A stretch of 64,000 bases of DNA from Cornus controversa (Eukaryota > Streptophyta > Magnoliopsida > Cornales > Cornaceae), in NCBI GenBank assembly GCA_026545225.1, contig CM048845.1:16213001-16277000 (forward strand). The letters are read 5' to 3'. The notes beneath the pieces were generated by a model that made no database searches, was not told the DNA's origin, and was given only the letters and a program-made list of their open reading frames with translations. The position numbers were made by a program, and so were the translations under genes. Positions 1-11,092 of this stretch are shown here, in pieces (within the stretch, counting starts at the first letter, position 1; every line of letters starts with the position of its first letter).

Positions 1-558
1 CAGTTGATTTCTTCTTGTAGACTTGATGAAAGGTTGGCCTGTCATAAAAATTCACAATTTTATTCATATTAATTATTACCATATATATATATCAAAGCTC
101 ATTAATCATTAATAATTAAAAAAAAAAACAGCAAAATACTTACAGTGGTGCAAGATACACCATGAAAGAGACCACGTTACCTGTAATATATATCATTTGC
201 AAAAAGAAAGAAAAACAAAAATTATTAAACTTTTAAGAGAAGAGAAGAGATAAAAATAATTCTAGACATGCATGCAAATTGCTCATGCATCATAGTATAT
301 CAAGTATTCTATTTTAGTGGGGTTCAGAAAAAATAATCGCAACTATATATTGTCATGTTGTCACTTATTCATAGGTATGATCTAGAGCACTTAATTATAT
401 GACTCAAGTGTCCTCCAAACTTTATATATATGGCATATATAACATCAACACTCTTGACTTATATGAAGAAGAAGATTGGAAACAATTTAGAAAAGGAAAA
501 ATGGTGACAGACCTAGAAGTCCAAATGCAAAAGCCAAATGAGCAGAGAACAAAGCCAT
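1..558 (-). CDS. SWEET: SWEET-family sugar transporter, 5' exons (gene runs off the window)
   Basis: Three coding exons are visible on the minus strand: 558-513, 180-144 and 38-1 (cut by the window edge). Joined at GT-AG borders they read MALFSAHLAFAFGLL, then GNVVSFMVYLAPL, then PTFHQVYKKKST, all in one frame. This is the first transmembrane helix and following loop of the MtN3/saliva (SWEET) family, uniporters that move sucrose or hexose across plasma or vacuolar membranes. The 37-bp second exon and an intron falling in the G of FGLLG are typical SWEET gene structure. The ATG at 558-556 is preceded by an untranslated CT-rich leader and a TATA box. The wording FAFGLLGN..FMV.LAPLPTF resembles clade III (sucrose-type) members; that clade call is inference. 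About 95% of the protein lies outside the window. Confidence 0.9.
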
Positions 559-675
559 CTCTTTAGCTATCACAATTACTTTCTCTCTCACACTCACACT
601 TTCTTAATTGTGTTCCCAAGTGTAGAGCACTAGCTATCACTCACAAGCACACATTGAATACCTATGAGCCACCCC

Positions 676-687
676 CTATTTATATAG
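676..687 (-). promoter_or_regulatory. TATA box of the SWEET gene
   Basis: On the minus strand the sequence reads CTATATAAATAG, a strong TATA element about 120 bp upstream of the SWEET start codon. A pyrimidine-rich leader (575-605 on the plus strand shows the CT/CA runs) lies between them, so transcription probably starts near 645-655. Confidence 0.7.
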
Positions 688-689
688 AG

Positions 690-1600
690 ATTGGGTGGGA
701 CAATACTGTACCCCCAATCAAATATAACAATTAGTAGTAAAATTGAACATGTTTTGTGATTCCTTACAGCTGTTTTCAAGATTGTGGTAACATTTGTATT
801 ATCACAATCCCAACAGCTTTCTTTCCTTCCCTAATGCTCCAATTACCCATTTTTGGATGTCTTCTTTAAACAAAAAATAACATTAATTGAACAGCTAACT
901 TAGTAGTACCATTAATTGATTTTAAGGGTAGGTGATTTAAAAACACAAGGGACCCACCTAGCTCTTTGTGATGTGTGATCCACCAATCCCATTGGCTTGA
1001 AGGGTTACAGCTCATACTATTCAGTTCTGGAAGGGTTTGATCACAACCCTCCATTTGATGTCTCAAGGAGGTGCTCCTACTAAGCAAAAACCAATCCAAA
1101 TGGAATGACCCAACACCAATCAATTATTGCCACATTGGCATCAATAATACAGTGGGACCAAAAAGAGGGTCCTATTAAGAAGATTTAAAAAGAGCACCAA
1201 TTTATTTGCTCATGTAATCAAGATAATTGTGGTAAGCTTATCTAGTTGTATGATGGGAATATATGTCACGTAATGAATCAATCACGCTTTATATTGCTAT
1301 ACTGACATATATTGGAGGACACTATTGGCAATTACAACATAAAGGGTTAGAGCCAACCCACTTTCTCCAATCTTTTTGAGGATATTTTAGGGCTTTCATA
1401 GTTTTCTAATCTCTATTTTGGGTCCCATTTAAAGTTTCTGAAATGCTGACGTGTAATCGCATTCCATCATTCACTGTAATATGGAAACTCCATTTGATTC
1501 TCATGAAAACTCCATTTGATTCTCATGAGTTGTTGGCCTGTAGTAAGCCGCCATGCACAATTGTGATCCTGGTTTTTCTCTCGCGTGGCCTAATGTTGTG
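690..1600. other. SWEET upstream region, no gene seen
   Basis: This is the distal promoter side of the SWEET gene. It holds AT-rich single-copy-looking sequence with no convincing coding potential. The open frame at 866-1123 has no recognisable domain and no splice context. Confidence 0.4.
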
Positions 1601-1607
1601 TACGTAC

Positions 1608-2040
1608 CTGTCCACCTTCACACCACAAGTGACACAACCCTCGATTATGGATAGATATACATATATGTATCTGGATCTTGTGTATCATGGTGTGGTGCAC
1701 TTAACACGTTATAGGCCTGTCCCCCTCCACACCACAAGTCACACAACCCTCCATTGTGGTTAGATATACATATATGCATCTGGATCTTGTGTATCATGGT
1801 TTGGGTGCATTTAACACGTTATAGGCTTATTACATAAATACTCTCCGCACATTAAATTACTCCCGAATAAAATAAAGTTTTTCCAAAAAAACATGTTTAC
1901 CCTCATAGATCTTGTGTGTCATGGTGTGGTGCACTCAACACGTTTTAGGCTTATTACATAAATACTCTCCACACATTAAATTACTAAAATGTCCCAAATA
2001 AAATGAAATTTGGCCAAAAAAACACTTTTACCCTCGTAAC
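1608..2040. repeat. Degenerate tandem repeat, about 109 and 125 bp units
   Basis: A unit beginning CTGTCCACCTTCACACCAC at 1608 recurs at 1717 (CTGTCCCCCTCCACACCAC). Its second half (ATCTTGTGTATCATGGT, then AACACGTT and TAGGCTTATTACATAAATAC) recurs again from 1909. Spacing is 109 bp and then about 125 bp, with roughly 10-15% mismatches between copies. There is no coding potential. Confidence 0.75.
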
Positions 2041-2484
2041 CTTTTATATCAAATTACAAAAAAAAAAAAAAAACCCTTCTTGTGGTGTGAGGGTGGATAG
2101 GTATGACAACGTAAGGCCACACAATACTTTTGTTAAGTTGATATTTCATGCAATACTTTTTGGTATTTGATGTATTTTTAATTTTGACGTCATAAGTAGC
2201 GAAAAATTAAATTTTCCCTTGAAGTAATGTGTTAGAACACGATTTAATTGTATTGAAAAGAAGTTTTAATATCATTATTTATAGTTATGTCAACACCACT
2301 ACTTCTCAAGCTTGAACTAATAGTGTTGAAACTAGAAAGAGTAATGCTACAATGCTCGACTGATTTTTTGTGCGACTCCAATAAATAGTATTCAACAAAG
2401 GCTTTTAGTCAATAATAGATAAAATGAAGTCTCTATTCTCATATGTTGCGTTTGGTATGCAACAATGAAATGGAATGAGCATTC

Positions 2485-3167
2485 CATTTGTTGCGTTTGG
2501 TATGAAACAATAGAATAGAATGGAATGTCAATATTACCTTTTTAGATCCATTCATTTGTTTGGTAAGAAAAACTAAAGTACTGGAAATGATCATTCCACA
2601 TCATTCCTTTGGAATGAAAGACACTGAAAATTCATTCCACTACTCAACTTATGGAATGGTCATTTCATTACCAATAAACATTAAAAAATAAAATCTAGTT
2701 ACAAAAAATAATGTAATCATCATTTCATTTCTGCATCATTTCATGTTTGAAACCAAACAATAGAATGAGAATGATCATTCCATTCCATTTTCATTTTAAT
2801 GGAATGTTCATTCTATTCCATTGTTGCATACCAAACGTAGCATAAAGTGATAATGGAATGAGAATGGGAATGAAATGGAATGGTCATTCTTATTCTATTG
2901 TTTGGTTTCAAACATAAAATGATACAGGAATGGAATGATGATTACATTATTTTTAAGTAACTAGATTTTATTTTTTAATGTTTATTGGGAATGGAATGAC
3001 CATTCTATAGGTTGAGTAGTGAAATGAATTTTCAGTATTTTTCATTCTAAAAGAATGACACGGAATGGTCATTCCCACTTTAGTTTTTTTTACCAAACAA
3101 AGGAATGGATCGGAAAAGCTAATATTGGTATTCCATTCTATTTCACTGTTGCGTACCAAACGCAGCA
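2485..3167. mobile_element. Fold-back (long inverted-repeat) element
   Basis: Two arms of about 330-345 bp (2485-2840 and 2846-3167) are inverted copies of each other over almost their whole length. Both outer ends read TTGCGTTTGGTA or its near equivalent, and both arms share interior blocks such as AAACATTAAAAAATAAAATC. There is almost no spacer, so the unit could fold into one hairpin of more than 300 bp. A further partial copy of the end lies at 2444-2484. This is a non-autonomous DNA element of fold-back or MITE type; I cannot assign a superfamily. Confidence 0.75.
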
Positions 3168-3287
3168 AGCATGTTTATTTTTCACATCAGTCAATAACAA
3201 AAACCGACCTCTCCCCTCCCTTCTTTCTACTCCATCTCTTTCATCCTCTTTGGCCAACAACCTTCCAATTAATACTACAATCAATTA

Positions 3288-4247
3288 GGGCTGCAAATGA
3301 ACCGAGCTATTCATGAACAATTCGGGTTCGACTCGATATGTGCTCGATTCGTGTTCGTTTGTTGGATAAATGAATCAATCTCAAACATATTTTATAGGCT
3401 TGCTTATTAAACGAGTCGAGCTCAAATATCTATAAGCTCGACTCATTTGTTTGTATACATGTTTGCGAACAGGATTGTTTAAAGGCCCTATATGGGCTCG
3501 TGAAAAATGTATATAATATTTTCTTAAGTTTATATGACATTAGATTATTCCAAATAAAAAATCTCACTTAACTCTTTAGTAATCATTAATCAAGCCCAAC
3601 ACATTTTATAACATTGTTTTATTCATTTTGAAAAGTAAAACCCGAGCTCATTACCCATTATAATTGTCCAAGCACATTACAACTCCCAAGTATTCAAGTC
3701 CATCTACCAATATATCCCTTTCTTTACATTGAGAACCCTAGCCGCATCTTTTTTTTTTACATTCAAAACCTAAGCTTCCACAGAAGCATTAGCTACCCAG
3801 TGAGGCAACGACGACATGTTTCAATCGGATGGCCACCCATAACCCACTGACAACCTGAACAAGACTATACTCTCTCCCATCTTAATCTAATCTCATGTTC
3901 TCTCATGCGATATTGACAGTGGGAAATCATTTTGGTTTATGAATTAAGAGATGAAGGATATATGGTGGAGATCAAAATTTCAGTGGTGATTGATTTCTTC
4001 CACCGGTTGAATGATCAGGTATGTGTGTGTGTGCGCGTGTATGTGTATGTGTGTACCCAATTATATATTTGATATGTGATCGAGCTCATGAGCTAAGCTC
4101 AATTTTGCTCAAACATAGTCAAGTCAAGCTCAATCTTGCCTGGGTTAGGCTCGATCGAGTACCGAGCCGAGTTTCGATGCTATATAGACTTGTCGAGCCG
4201 AGTCGATCTAGAACAACTCAATGCTCGACTTGGCTCGTATGCAACCC
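3288..4247. mobile_element. hAT-like TIR element, non-autonomous
   Basis: The left end GGGCTGCAAATGAACCGAGC and the inverted right end GGGTTGCATACGAGCCAAG match over about 20 bp, and both subterminal zones are rich in inverted GAGCTCGA/TCGAGC motifs. The 8-bp flanks (atcaatta, taccatta) agree at 5 positions, compatible with an old hAT target duplication but not proof of it. The interior shows a (TG)n stretch near 4021-4050 and no transposase frame. Confidence 0.5.
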
Positions 4248-4318
4248 TACCATTAACCATCTAACCACTCCTATCTCGAAACCTACAACCAAGTCCAACA
4301 CCTCTAGTTTTTTCTCTC

Positions 4319-4822
4319 ATGTCCCCAATTTTACAGTTAACAATTCCCAATACCCAAGCTAATGACAACCAAGACATTGTAGTGGAGCTCATTGTGGAAG
4401 GAGAGAAAGAGGACGAAGCAGACACTTTGGTCATCCAACACAGGCTTCATCTAAATGCCTTCACAATGGAGTTGACTTCTATAAAGGAAGTAAAAGAAAT
4501 TCTTCAGAGAGGCAACTTGTTTTTAACCAGGTCGCCTAAAATTGATGCAACCCACCATAGACCATGACAACAAGCTTAGAAGAGAAAAAACCCATGTGAA
4601 AGAAGCTAAGGCCCTACGGGATAAATTAAAAGCTTTAAAAGAACAACTACAACAATGCAAAGATACGATGAATCAACAGGCACGTCAGAAAGCAACTGGC
4701 AATGCCCATCTCCTACTACTTGAGCTCGCAAATGTTGTTAACAAAACAGTGAAAGCCCAGCTCCTCCACTACGAGAAGGCCAGTAAAACCACCAATCAAA
4801 CAACAGGTGAAAGAGTCATTTA
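4319..4822 (+). pseudogene. Unidentified coding relic with a coiled-coil region
   Basis: Two overlapping frames (4319-4567 and 4542-4823) look protein-like rather than random. The first is acidic (VELIVEGEKEDEADTLVIQ). The second is a strongly charged heptad-rich stretch (KALRDKLKALKEQLQQCK) typical of a coiled coil. A single frame change near 4545-4565 separates them, so this is probably one former open frame. I recognise no family. It sits between a hAT-like element and an L1 LINE, so it may be host sequence carried by one of them or part of the LINE leader. Confidence 0.35.
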
Positions 4823-5369
4823 GGCACCGTCAAGAAGAGACGTCTAATTCCCATGTGTTGGTCCACAGTCCTAAACAAGTCAAAGGCTCATATTCAAATT
4901 CAAAAGGCTCTGATCACCATCCAATTATACCTACCCACCAAGATAAAAGCTAACAAAACTTAACCACATCCAACTTGAACAACACTAGATCTCCAACAAC
5001 TTATTATCCCATTTCGACTGAATTTTCCATGATACCTAACCGGTTATCAACTAACCTAAAAAATCTCATACAATCATCATTTAATAAGCACCAATCCCAT
5101 ATGTTACCCTAAACACACATCCCTACCCTACCATTCTAGATTGTTCATTGTTTTCTTAAGCTCTCCCAGTTACAAACATCTAATCACAGGGCAATCAAAA
5201 TAATTGGTCTATAGTTGCTCAAACCAACCCTAATCACATGGATTTTAATTTTTTTGAACCAAAAGCTAATCAAGTGGAAATCATCATTAACCCTCCCTAT
5301 AAAATCTAAGATGAAAACAAGGAACTAAGGAATACTTACATCATGGGCTTTTACAGCCACTAAAGATTA

Positions 5370-7370
5370 CCCTCAAGTTTGTCAATACTATCGCGAATCG
5401 TTTCTGGGCTAGTAGAGGCATTGAGGAGGTGATCACCAAAAGGAAAAATAAGTTTGTTTTCAAATTCAAAACCTAGGATGCTTGCTCCAGAATAGTAGCA
5501 AAATCTCCTTAGAATTTCATCAAAAATTTTATTACATTGGTGACAACAATGCATCTAAGCTAACCTAGAGGACACCCACCTCATTCTGGTCTGGTGCAAA
5601 TTTTAGAACATTCCTCTAGAGTTATAGACAACCAAAAGTATAAGCTACATGGCTAGTAAGATGGGAAAATCGATCTTCGTCGACAACCTTATAGAGTCCT
5701 GTAAGCGTATCAATTATGCCAAAATTTGCATTAAGGATATTCTGGGTAAATTTAAAGTTAGATGGAGAGGTAAGCCCTGTGATTCATAAGGAGGGTCAAG
5801 CACTTCACTTATAGCTACCAATAGATGAAAAAGAAAGATACCAAACAAAGGGCAATTGGTCCTGACACAGTTACCACTAAGGTATGGTAGATTATGCAAT
5901 GAAAATGAAAAAGCAATGGCCATGCAAACCCTAATCCAAACCTTAACACTAACCCCAATCCCAACCCTAGCCCTAACCCTACCTTAGATACCACCCCTAA
6001 CTCCAAAGAGTCCTATGTTGTTTTCACCAACCAAATTTCCCCTGCAATCATTGATAGTGTGCCTGCCAACAACATTGTCCAAAGCCCAATTTAGGTGGGG
6101 GTGGGTCAAATCATAGTTGACATATCACTATACAACATGCAAGTTGATAAACATCCTACCACTATCTAAATCACTAGTCCTAAAGACCCAATTTCAAATT
6201 ACCATAAATTCGTTTAAATTTTGAACCGATTTTCTCCCATTGGTGAAGAAGGCTTTAGGGTTGCCTTTGATGATGAGGAAGAGTTTGAGCCAGAAGATAG
6301 TGAAAGTGACTTAAACCTTATCAAAATTGCTAGTATAAAAGAAAATGATTAATTGCAATCACTGGTGTAGTGGAAGTGGTAGATATGTCAAGATCTAGAA
6401 TACAAAGAACAAGAAGAAAAGGAATAAAGGAGCAACAAAGAAAAAGTAACAAATCCAAACCCTGAGGGGGCTTAGAAGTCTTCATAGTTGTTCAATGAAT
6501 TTAAAATGAACCATACTATTGTGTGGAACATTTGTAGGCTAAACAGCCCAGCAAAGCATATCAAGATTCATAAGTTCATTAAGTAGTATATTTTGTTATG
6601 ACAATTTTGGAAATTAAGGTGAACTCGACAAAGTTTGATCGAGTGCACAAGCTTACGGCCAGATATTGGAAAATGATTCACAACTACGACTACTCCAACA
6701 TAGGCAAAGTTGGGTCTTGTGGAATAAGAACAAAGTCTCAATCTAGGGCCTCAGTTCTAATAGCCAAGTTTTCCATTGTCAAATTACTATTCTAGAATCC
6801 AATATAGTTTTTGTAGTCTCATTTGTTTACAGAGCCAATGTTGATGCTAACTGTAAATTATTATAGAATATTTTGTCTTCTATTTTAGGTGTTATCTCTC
6901 TCATGTGAATTGTCATGGGTGATTTTAAAGCAACCATCCACCCCAATTAAATCTATGGGGGGTCTAGTAGATGGTAAAGGGCTATGGTCAACATAGCTGA
7001 CTGTTTGAGAATGGGTAAGGTTGAGGATCTTAGATAGTCCGGGATTTTTCACATATAGTCTAATAAAAGCTTAGGCGCGACTAATATTTTCAGAAAGTTT
7101 GATTGTACACTTATCAACCAAGCTTGGTGCTATGTTTTTTCTTCTTTTGAATGTTGCTTCCATCCCCCACGGTATCTTAGATCACTCACCAATTTTGGTC
7201 AATAAGGGGAGCCCAAGGGAGAAAGAATATGTCATTCAAGTTCTTTAACTTCTGGACTAATCATAATGACTTTTCCCTTAGGAACAACCTATTTTGTTGG
7301 CTTGAAACCTATTTTGGCCCTCGGTTTTCTAGGGTTTGTACATTCCTTCTTTTTCTAATATACGTTACCT
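5370..7370 (+). mobile_element. L1-type LINE, ORF1 and endonuclease part only
   Basis: Translated fragments on the plus strand match plant L1 elements in the expected order. ORF1 (DUF4283-type nucleic-acid binding) shows NRFWASRGIEEVITKRKNKF near 5390 and SKMGKSIFVDNLIESCKRIN near 5650-5710, followed by an Asn/Pro-rich stretch near 5930-6000. ORF2 begins near 6507 with the endonuclease signatures NSPAKH (6541-6558), a FVYGAN-like stretch (about 6820) and MGDFNA-like sequence (about 6917); a DHSPILV-type motif follows near 7180. Several stops and frame changes show it is dead. Homology fades near 7370, before any reverse transcriptase, so the 3' part is missing. LINEs are normally truncated at the 5' end, so loss of the 3' end implies a later deletion or rearrangement. 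Confidence 0.8.
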
Positions 7371-7460
7371 TACCTGAGAAAAAAAAAACCTCTATCATTT
7401 TTCAACTAGAAATTAATAATGGCGTTGAAATCTCTACATCATGTTACAGTAGAAGATCCA

Positions 7461-7464
7461 AACT

Positions 7465-7506
<42 letters not shown>

Positions 7507-7703
7507 ATAATATGGATTTAAAGTTAATGAAAATTTGAAATTAAGATATATGTGTTGTTTTTTCACAAATAACTCTCATAATGTTCTTTGAGAGATTTGA
7601 ACTCTTATGAGAGTTATTTGTGAAAAAACAACACATATATCTTAATTTCAAATTTTCATTAACTCTAAATCCATATTATAAAATATATATATATGTATGA
7701 GTT
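7461..7703. mobile_element. Hairpin MITE with embedded (AT)n
   Basis: AACTCATACA at 7461 is inverted at 7694-7703. The arms between (about 7503-7580 and 7606-7683) are nearly perfect complements around a 25-base loop. The left arm carries a longer AT run than the right, so the microsatellite expanded after insertion. No coding capacity. Confidence 0.7.
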
Positions 7704-7722
7704 CTGGCTTTTTATTCTTTCT

Positions 7723-8528
7723 CAATGTTTGGCAAGTCAAAATTATGTGGGAATAATTATTCCACTTTAAAAGTTAGGAAATTGGCATTCCATTTGTCAA
7801 ATAATCAAAATAAGATATGTTAAGAGAAAACTACCCTCACCCAAACATGCATATATATGCACACATGTTATGTTTAATTAAATATAAAAAAAATTAATAT
7901 ATATAAAATGTATTCAATCATATCTCTTACATGTAATAAAATGTGTATTATATTTATTAAATATATTAATACTACATGATATTTTAGATATTAATTATAT
8001 AATTCATATATAGTATATATTTAATATAAATTTTATCATAAATTAATTATTATATAATATAATAAATTAATGTAATATAGTTTATATAATATCTTATACA
8101 ATATATGTCATAAACACATTGAATCAAATATAGTACATAATATGTAGAAAAACATTAAATAAAAACTTATAAGTTAGAACATTTTATGTTATATATATTA
8201 GATAATATGCATTATAGAATTACATAAATATATTATATCATATTATAAATAATTTTATATGTTAATTAGATAATATAAATATATGTCACTCTATTAATTA
8301 GTTTAATTTTCTTTCTAATAACCAGCATAATTTGGAGAAATTAATTTAAAAGTCATTTTATTTTGACTTTTAAAATAGTCTAACCAAACACTAAAGTAGG
8401 AATCATCATTCCACTCCCGCGTGATTCTATGATTACAACCAAATAGTGAAATGGGAAACATCAGTCTATTATTGCATTATTCACATTCCATTTCCTCCTC
8501 CATTTCATTTCCCGCGCCAAACATAGCC
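7723..8528. mobile_element. Probable AT-rich TIR element (MITE-like)
   Basis: The left end AATGTTTGGC (7724) and the right end, read inverted as GGCTATGTTTGGCGCGGG (8511-8528), resemble each other, and both are followed inwards by ATTCCA-type motifs. The inside is extremely AT-rich and non-coding. This pattern is common in PIF/Harbinger-type MITEs, but I see no clean target duplication. Confidence 0.4.
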
Positions 8529-8944
8529 TTGGTACATAAATGTATCACATTTGGTCAACTCCTTAAAAAGTAGTGACATTTGGTTATCATATTTTGGTGA
8601 ACAATGTCTTTTTTACATTATTGTAAATATTTAGCTAAATAATTTTGTCCATTAAATTTTGAATCTACTACTGCAATAAATCATGTGGATGCGAATGAAG
8701 TTCACGTTGACAGTGGTTTGAGATCTTTTTTTTCGAAAAGTTAACAAAAAAATTATATATTTCCAAAGTGGTTTGAGATCTTGATGCACAATTGGATAGT
8801 TTCCTATGTGTATACACACACATAATTTCTTTATTCCCATGGGAATGAGAGAGATCAAGTTAAAATATTGTGAAAGAAGATGTTTCTAGGACCAAAAGGA
8901 TAAGGGGAATTAAAGAAAGATCAGGCATGGGTTTCGAAACAAAG

Positions 8945-8995
<51 letters not shown>

Positions 8996-9315
8996 CGTTT
9001 AAGCTTGGTCCAAAATTACTCTATCTAATCATCTAACAGTCACAATTCTGAGTACATTGATAGTGTCGTAGTCACGGACATACATTAGTATGTGTATATA
9101 TATATAGAATCACCTAAATCAAACCAATTGAATGGTGTAAGAAAAGTTCAGATGATTTCACAAATTGACAAAAACCGAAATAGTAATTAGACCTAATTCA
9201 AAAGTAAGCCCTACTCAACTCAAAAGTTTGTTTAATGTCATAATGGACAATTACCTAATTATTCATTCTATTTGAATTTAGATATGAAATCCGTGGTACC
9301 CCACTATGCACAAGA
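8529..9315. other. Non-coding stretch with (AT)n microsatellite
   Basis: No gene is supported. A pure AT dinucleotide run of about 48 bp lies at 8947-8994. The small open frames have no recognisable domains. Confidence 0.5.
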
Positions 9316-10189
9316 GTAATGATATACATCTCGAATGTGTATCTTGAATATGACGTGTCAATATAAAAAAGACATAAATATCATCTATTTTGATACATAT
9401 TATACTTTTCATAAATTTTAATATTTTGTCAAATTAAATGAATTCCATTAAAGGAGGAAGTAAGAACCATAATCAAATTGGGTTTCTCTATCTAATTTTT
9501 TTCTTGTTTTATATATTTTATTATATATACATATATTCTCTTTTACACTTCCCCAACTTCTTTCCTCCATCTTTACTAGGTCTTTCTTTAAAATTCAATT
9601 GTGATCGAAAATACCAAATCAAAATAAAATTATAAAAAAATTTAATTATATTATTATGTGTTTATTTAATTATTCACACATGTAGATAATGGAAAAAATT
9701 AGAGTTTTTATTCAAGAGAAAGCGTTTCAAGCTTATGTTAAAGAAATTAGTTTCTTGTCTCAATTATTAGAAGACTTAACAGAAAAGATCTTTCAAATGA
9801 GATACGGGCATAAAATTTATTTTGAATTCTATGTTATTGAGTTATGTTAGAATTTGAATTCTATAATGATAAGTTTTACTATTTTTTCTCTCTTTCCTTT
9901 CTTGTATTCTCTCAAAATAATTACTTTTAAGATATAGAAATTTGTCAAATAATAAGCCATGTAATGCCAAATAATCAGTCACCTAATTCAAGATACTAAT
10001 TCATGAATTATATTAGAAAGAAAAATCCAATTTGATTATGGTTCTTACTTCCTCTAATGGGATTCGTTTAGTTTGATAAAATATTAAAAGTTATGCAAAG
10101 TGTAATATGTATCAAAGTAGATGATATTTATGTATTTTTTATATTGTCACGTCATATTCGAGATACATCTTCGAGATGTGTCTCATTAC
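9316..10189. mobile_element. Mutator-like TIR element, non-autonomous
   Basis: The segments 9316-9495 and 10012-10189 are inverted copies about 180 bp long (for example GAATATGACGTG near both ends and the inverted pair around AGTAAGAACCATAATCAAAT). Long terminal inverted repeats around a short AT-rich core of about 515 bp without transposase are typical of non-autonomous MULEs. I could not see a clear 9-bp target duplication, so age is uncertain; mismatches between arms are around 10-15%. Confidence 0.65.
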
Positions 10190-10936
10190 ATAGCAAAATC
10201 ATCATCATCATAGTTATCATTTCTGTCTTAATTTTATATAAATGAAGTTAGTCACATTAATTTTTAAATATCAAAAAAATTTGATATAAATTTTATAATC
10301 GGTTATTTATCTAACACTAATTCACTTCGTTTTCATATCCATATCGGACCTTACATTAAATAGCAAAATGTTTTGGGAAATTGCTATTGCAGCTGGAGTT
10401 CGTCTCTAAGAAGGTTTCCTTGGTTAGGCATATAAAGCACTTTTGTTGATTAGAGGATACGTACCAACCTCCAAACCTTGGTGTACATAAGCATGACTCA
10501 CTATAAAAGTAGTTATTTTATGTGCTTCAAATTAAATTAATTGTCCTTTGTGGTAACAAATTACTAGTGTGTGTGTGTATGTATGTATATATATATATAT
10601 ATGTGCGCGTGTATGTGTTTTTATCTATTCATTCAACCTTTATTAGGGTATTTGACCAGCTGTCGCTTTTAGCAAGTTCAGGATATATTTTGCAATATAC
10701 TAAGTGGAGATAGTTTAGAAGATTAGAACATGAAGGGATAATATTTTCTTAATACCATTCATGATTAGAATAATCAAAGATTCGCTTAGCTCATCACATC
10801 TTCCATTATCACAACATTTTTGCTTAATTCCACCACGATTTCACAAAGGTATTATATATTTTCCATTAATAGCTATTTTAGTAATTTAGGTGTACCACTA
10901 ACATTTTGCATCTAGGCCTCAACAACAGATGTAAAC

Positions 10937-10940
<4 letters not shown>
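10190..10940. other. Non-coding stretch
   Basis: AT-rich sequence with a TG/TA microsatellite near 10567-10605. A stretch of about 65 bp at 10268-10343 resembles 12986-13062. No gene seen. Confidence 0.45.
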
Positions 10941-10989
<49 letters not shown>

Positions 10990-11092
10990 AACATATAATC
11001 TAGTTTTTGTTTTCAAAGAAAATATTTCATTCACTGTATATAAACCAACATATAATCTAGTTTTTGTTTTCAAAGAAAATATTTCATTCACT
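10941..11092. repeat. (AT)n followed by a 56-bp tandem duplication
   Basis: An AT run at 10941-10984 is followed by two almost identical adjacent copies beginning ATAAACCAACATATAATCTA (about 10982-11037 and 11038-11093). The near-identity suggests a recent local duplication. Confidence 0.8.

Noticed and set aside
866-1123. 85-codon open frame on the minus strand upstream of SWEET
   Set aside because: No domain, no codon-bias impression, no splice or promoter context; it lies in the SWEET promoter region.
5931-5992. Interstitial telomere-like AACCCTAA repeats
   Set aside because: The copies are irregular (AACCCTAAT, AACCTTAAC, AACCCCAATCCC) and fall in the ORF1 region of the LINE, where they translate as an Asn/Pro repeat. 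Coding-sequence expansion explains them better than telomeric DNA.
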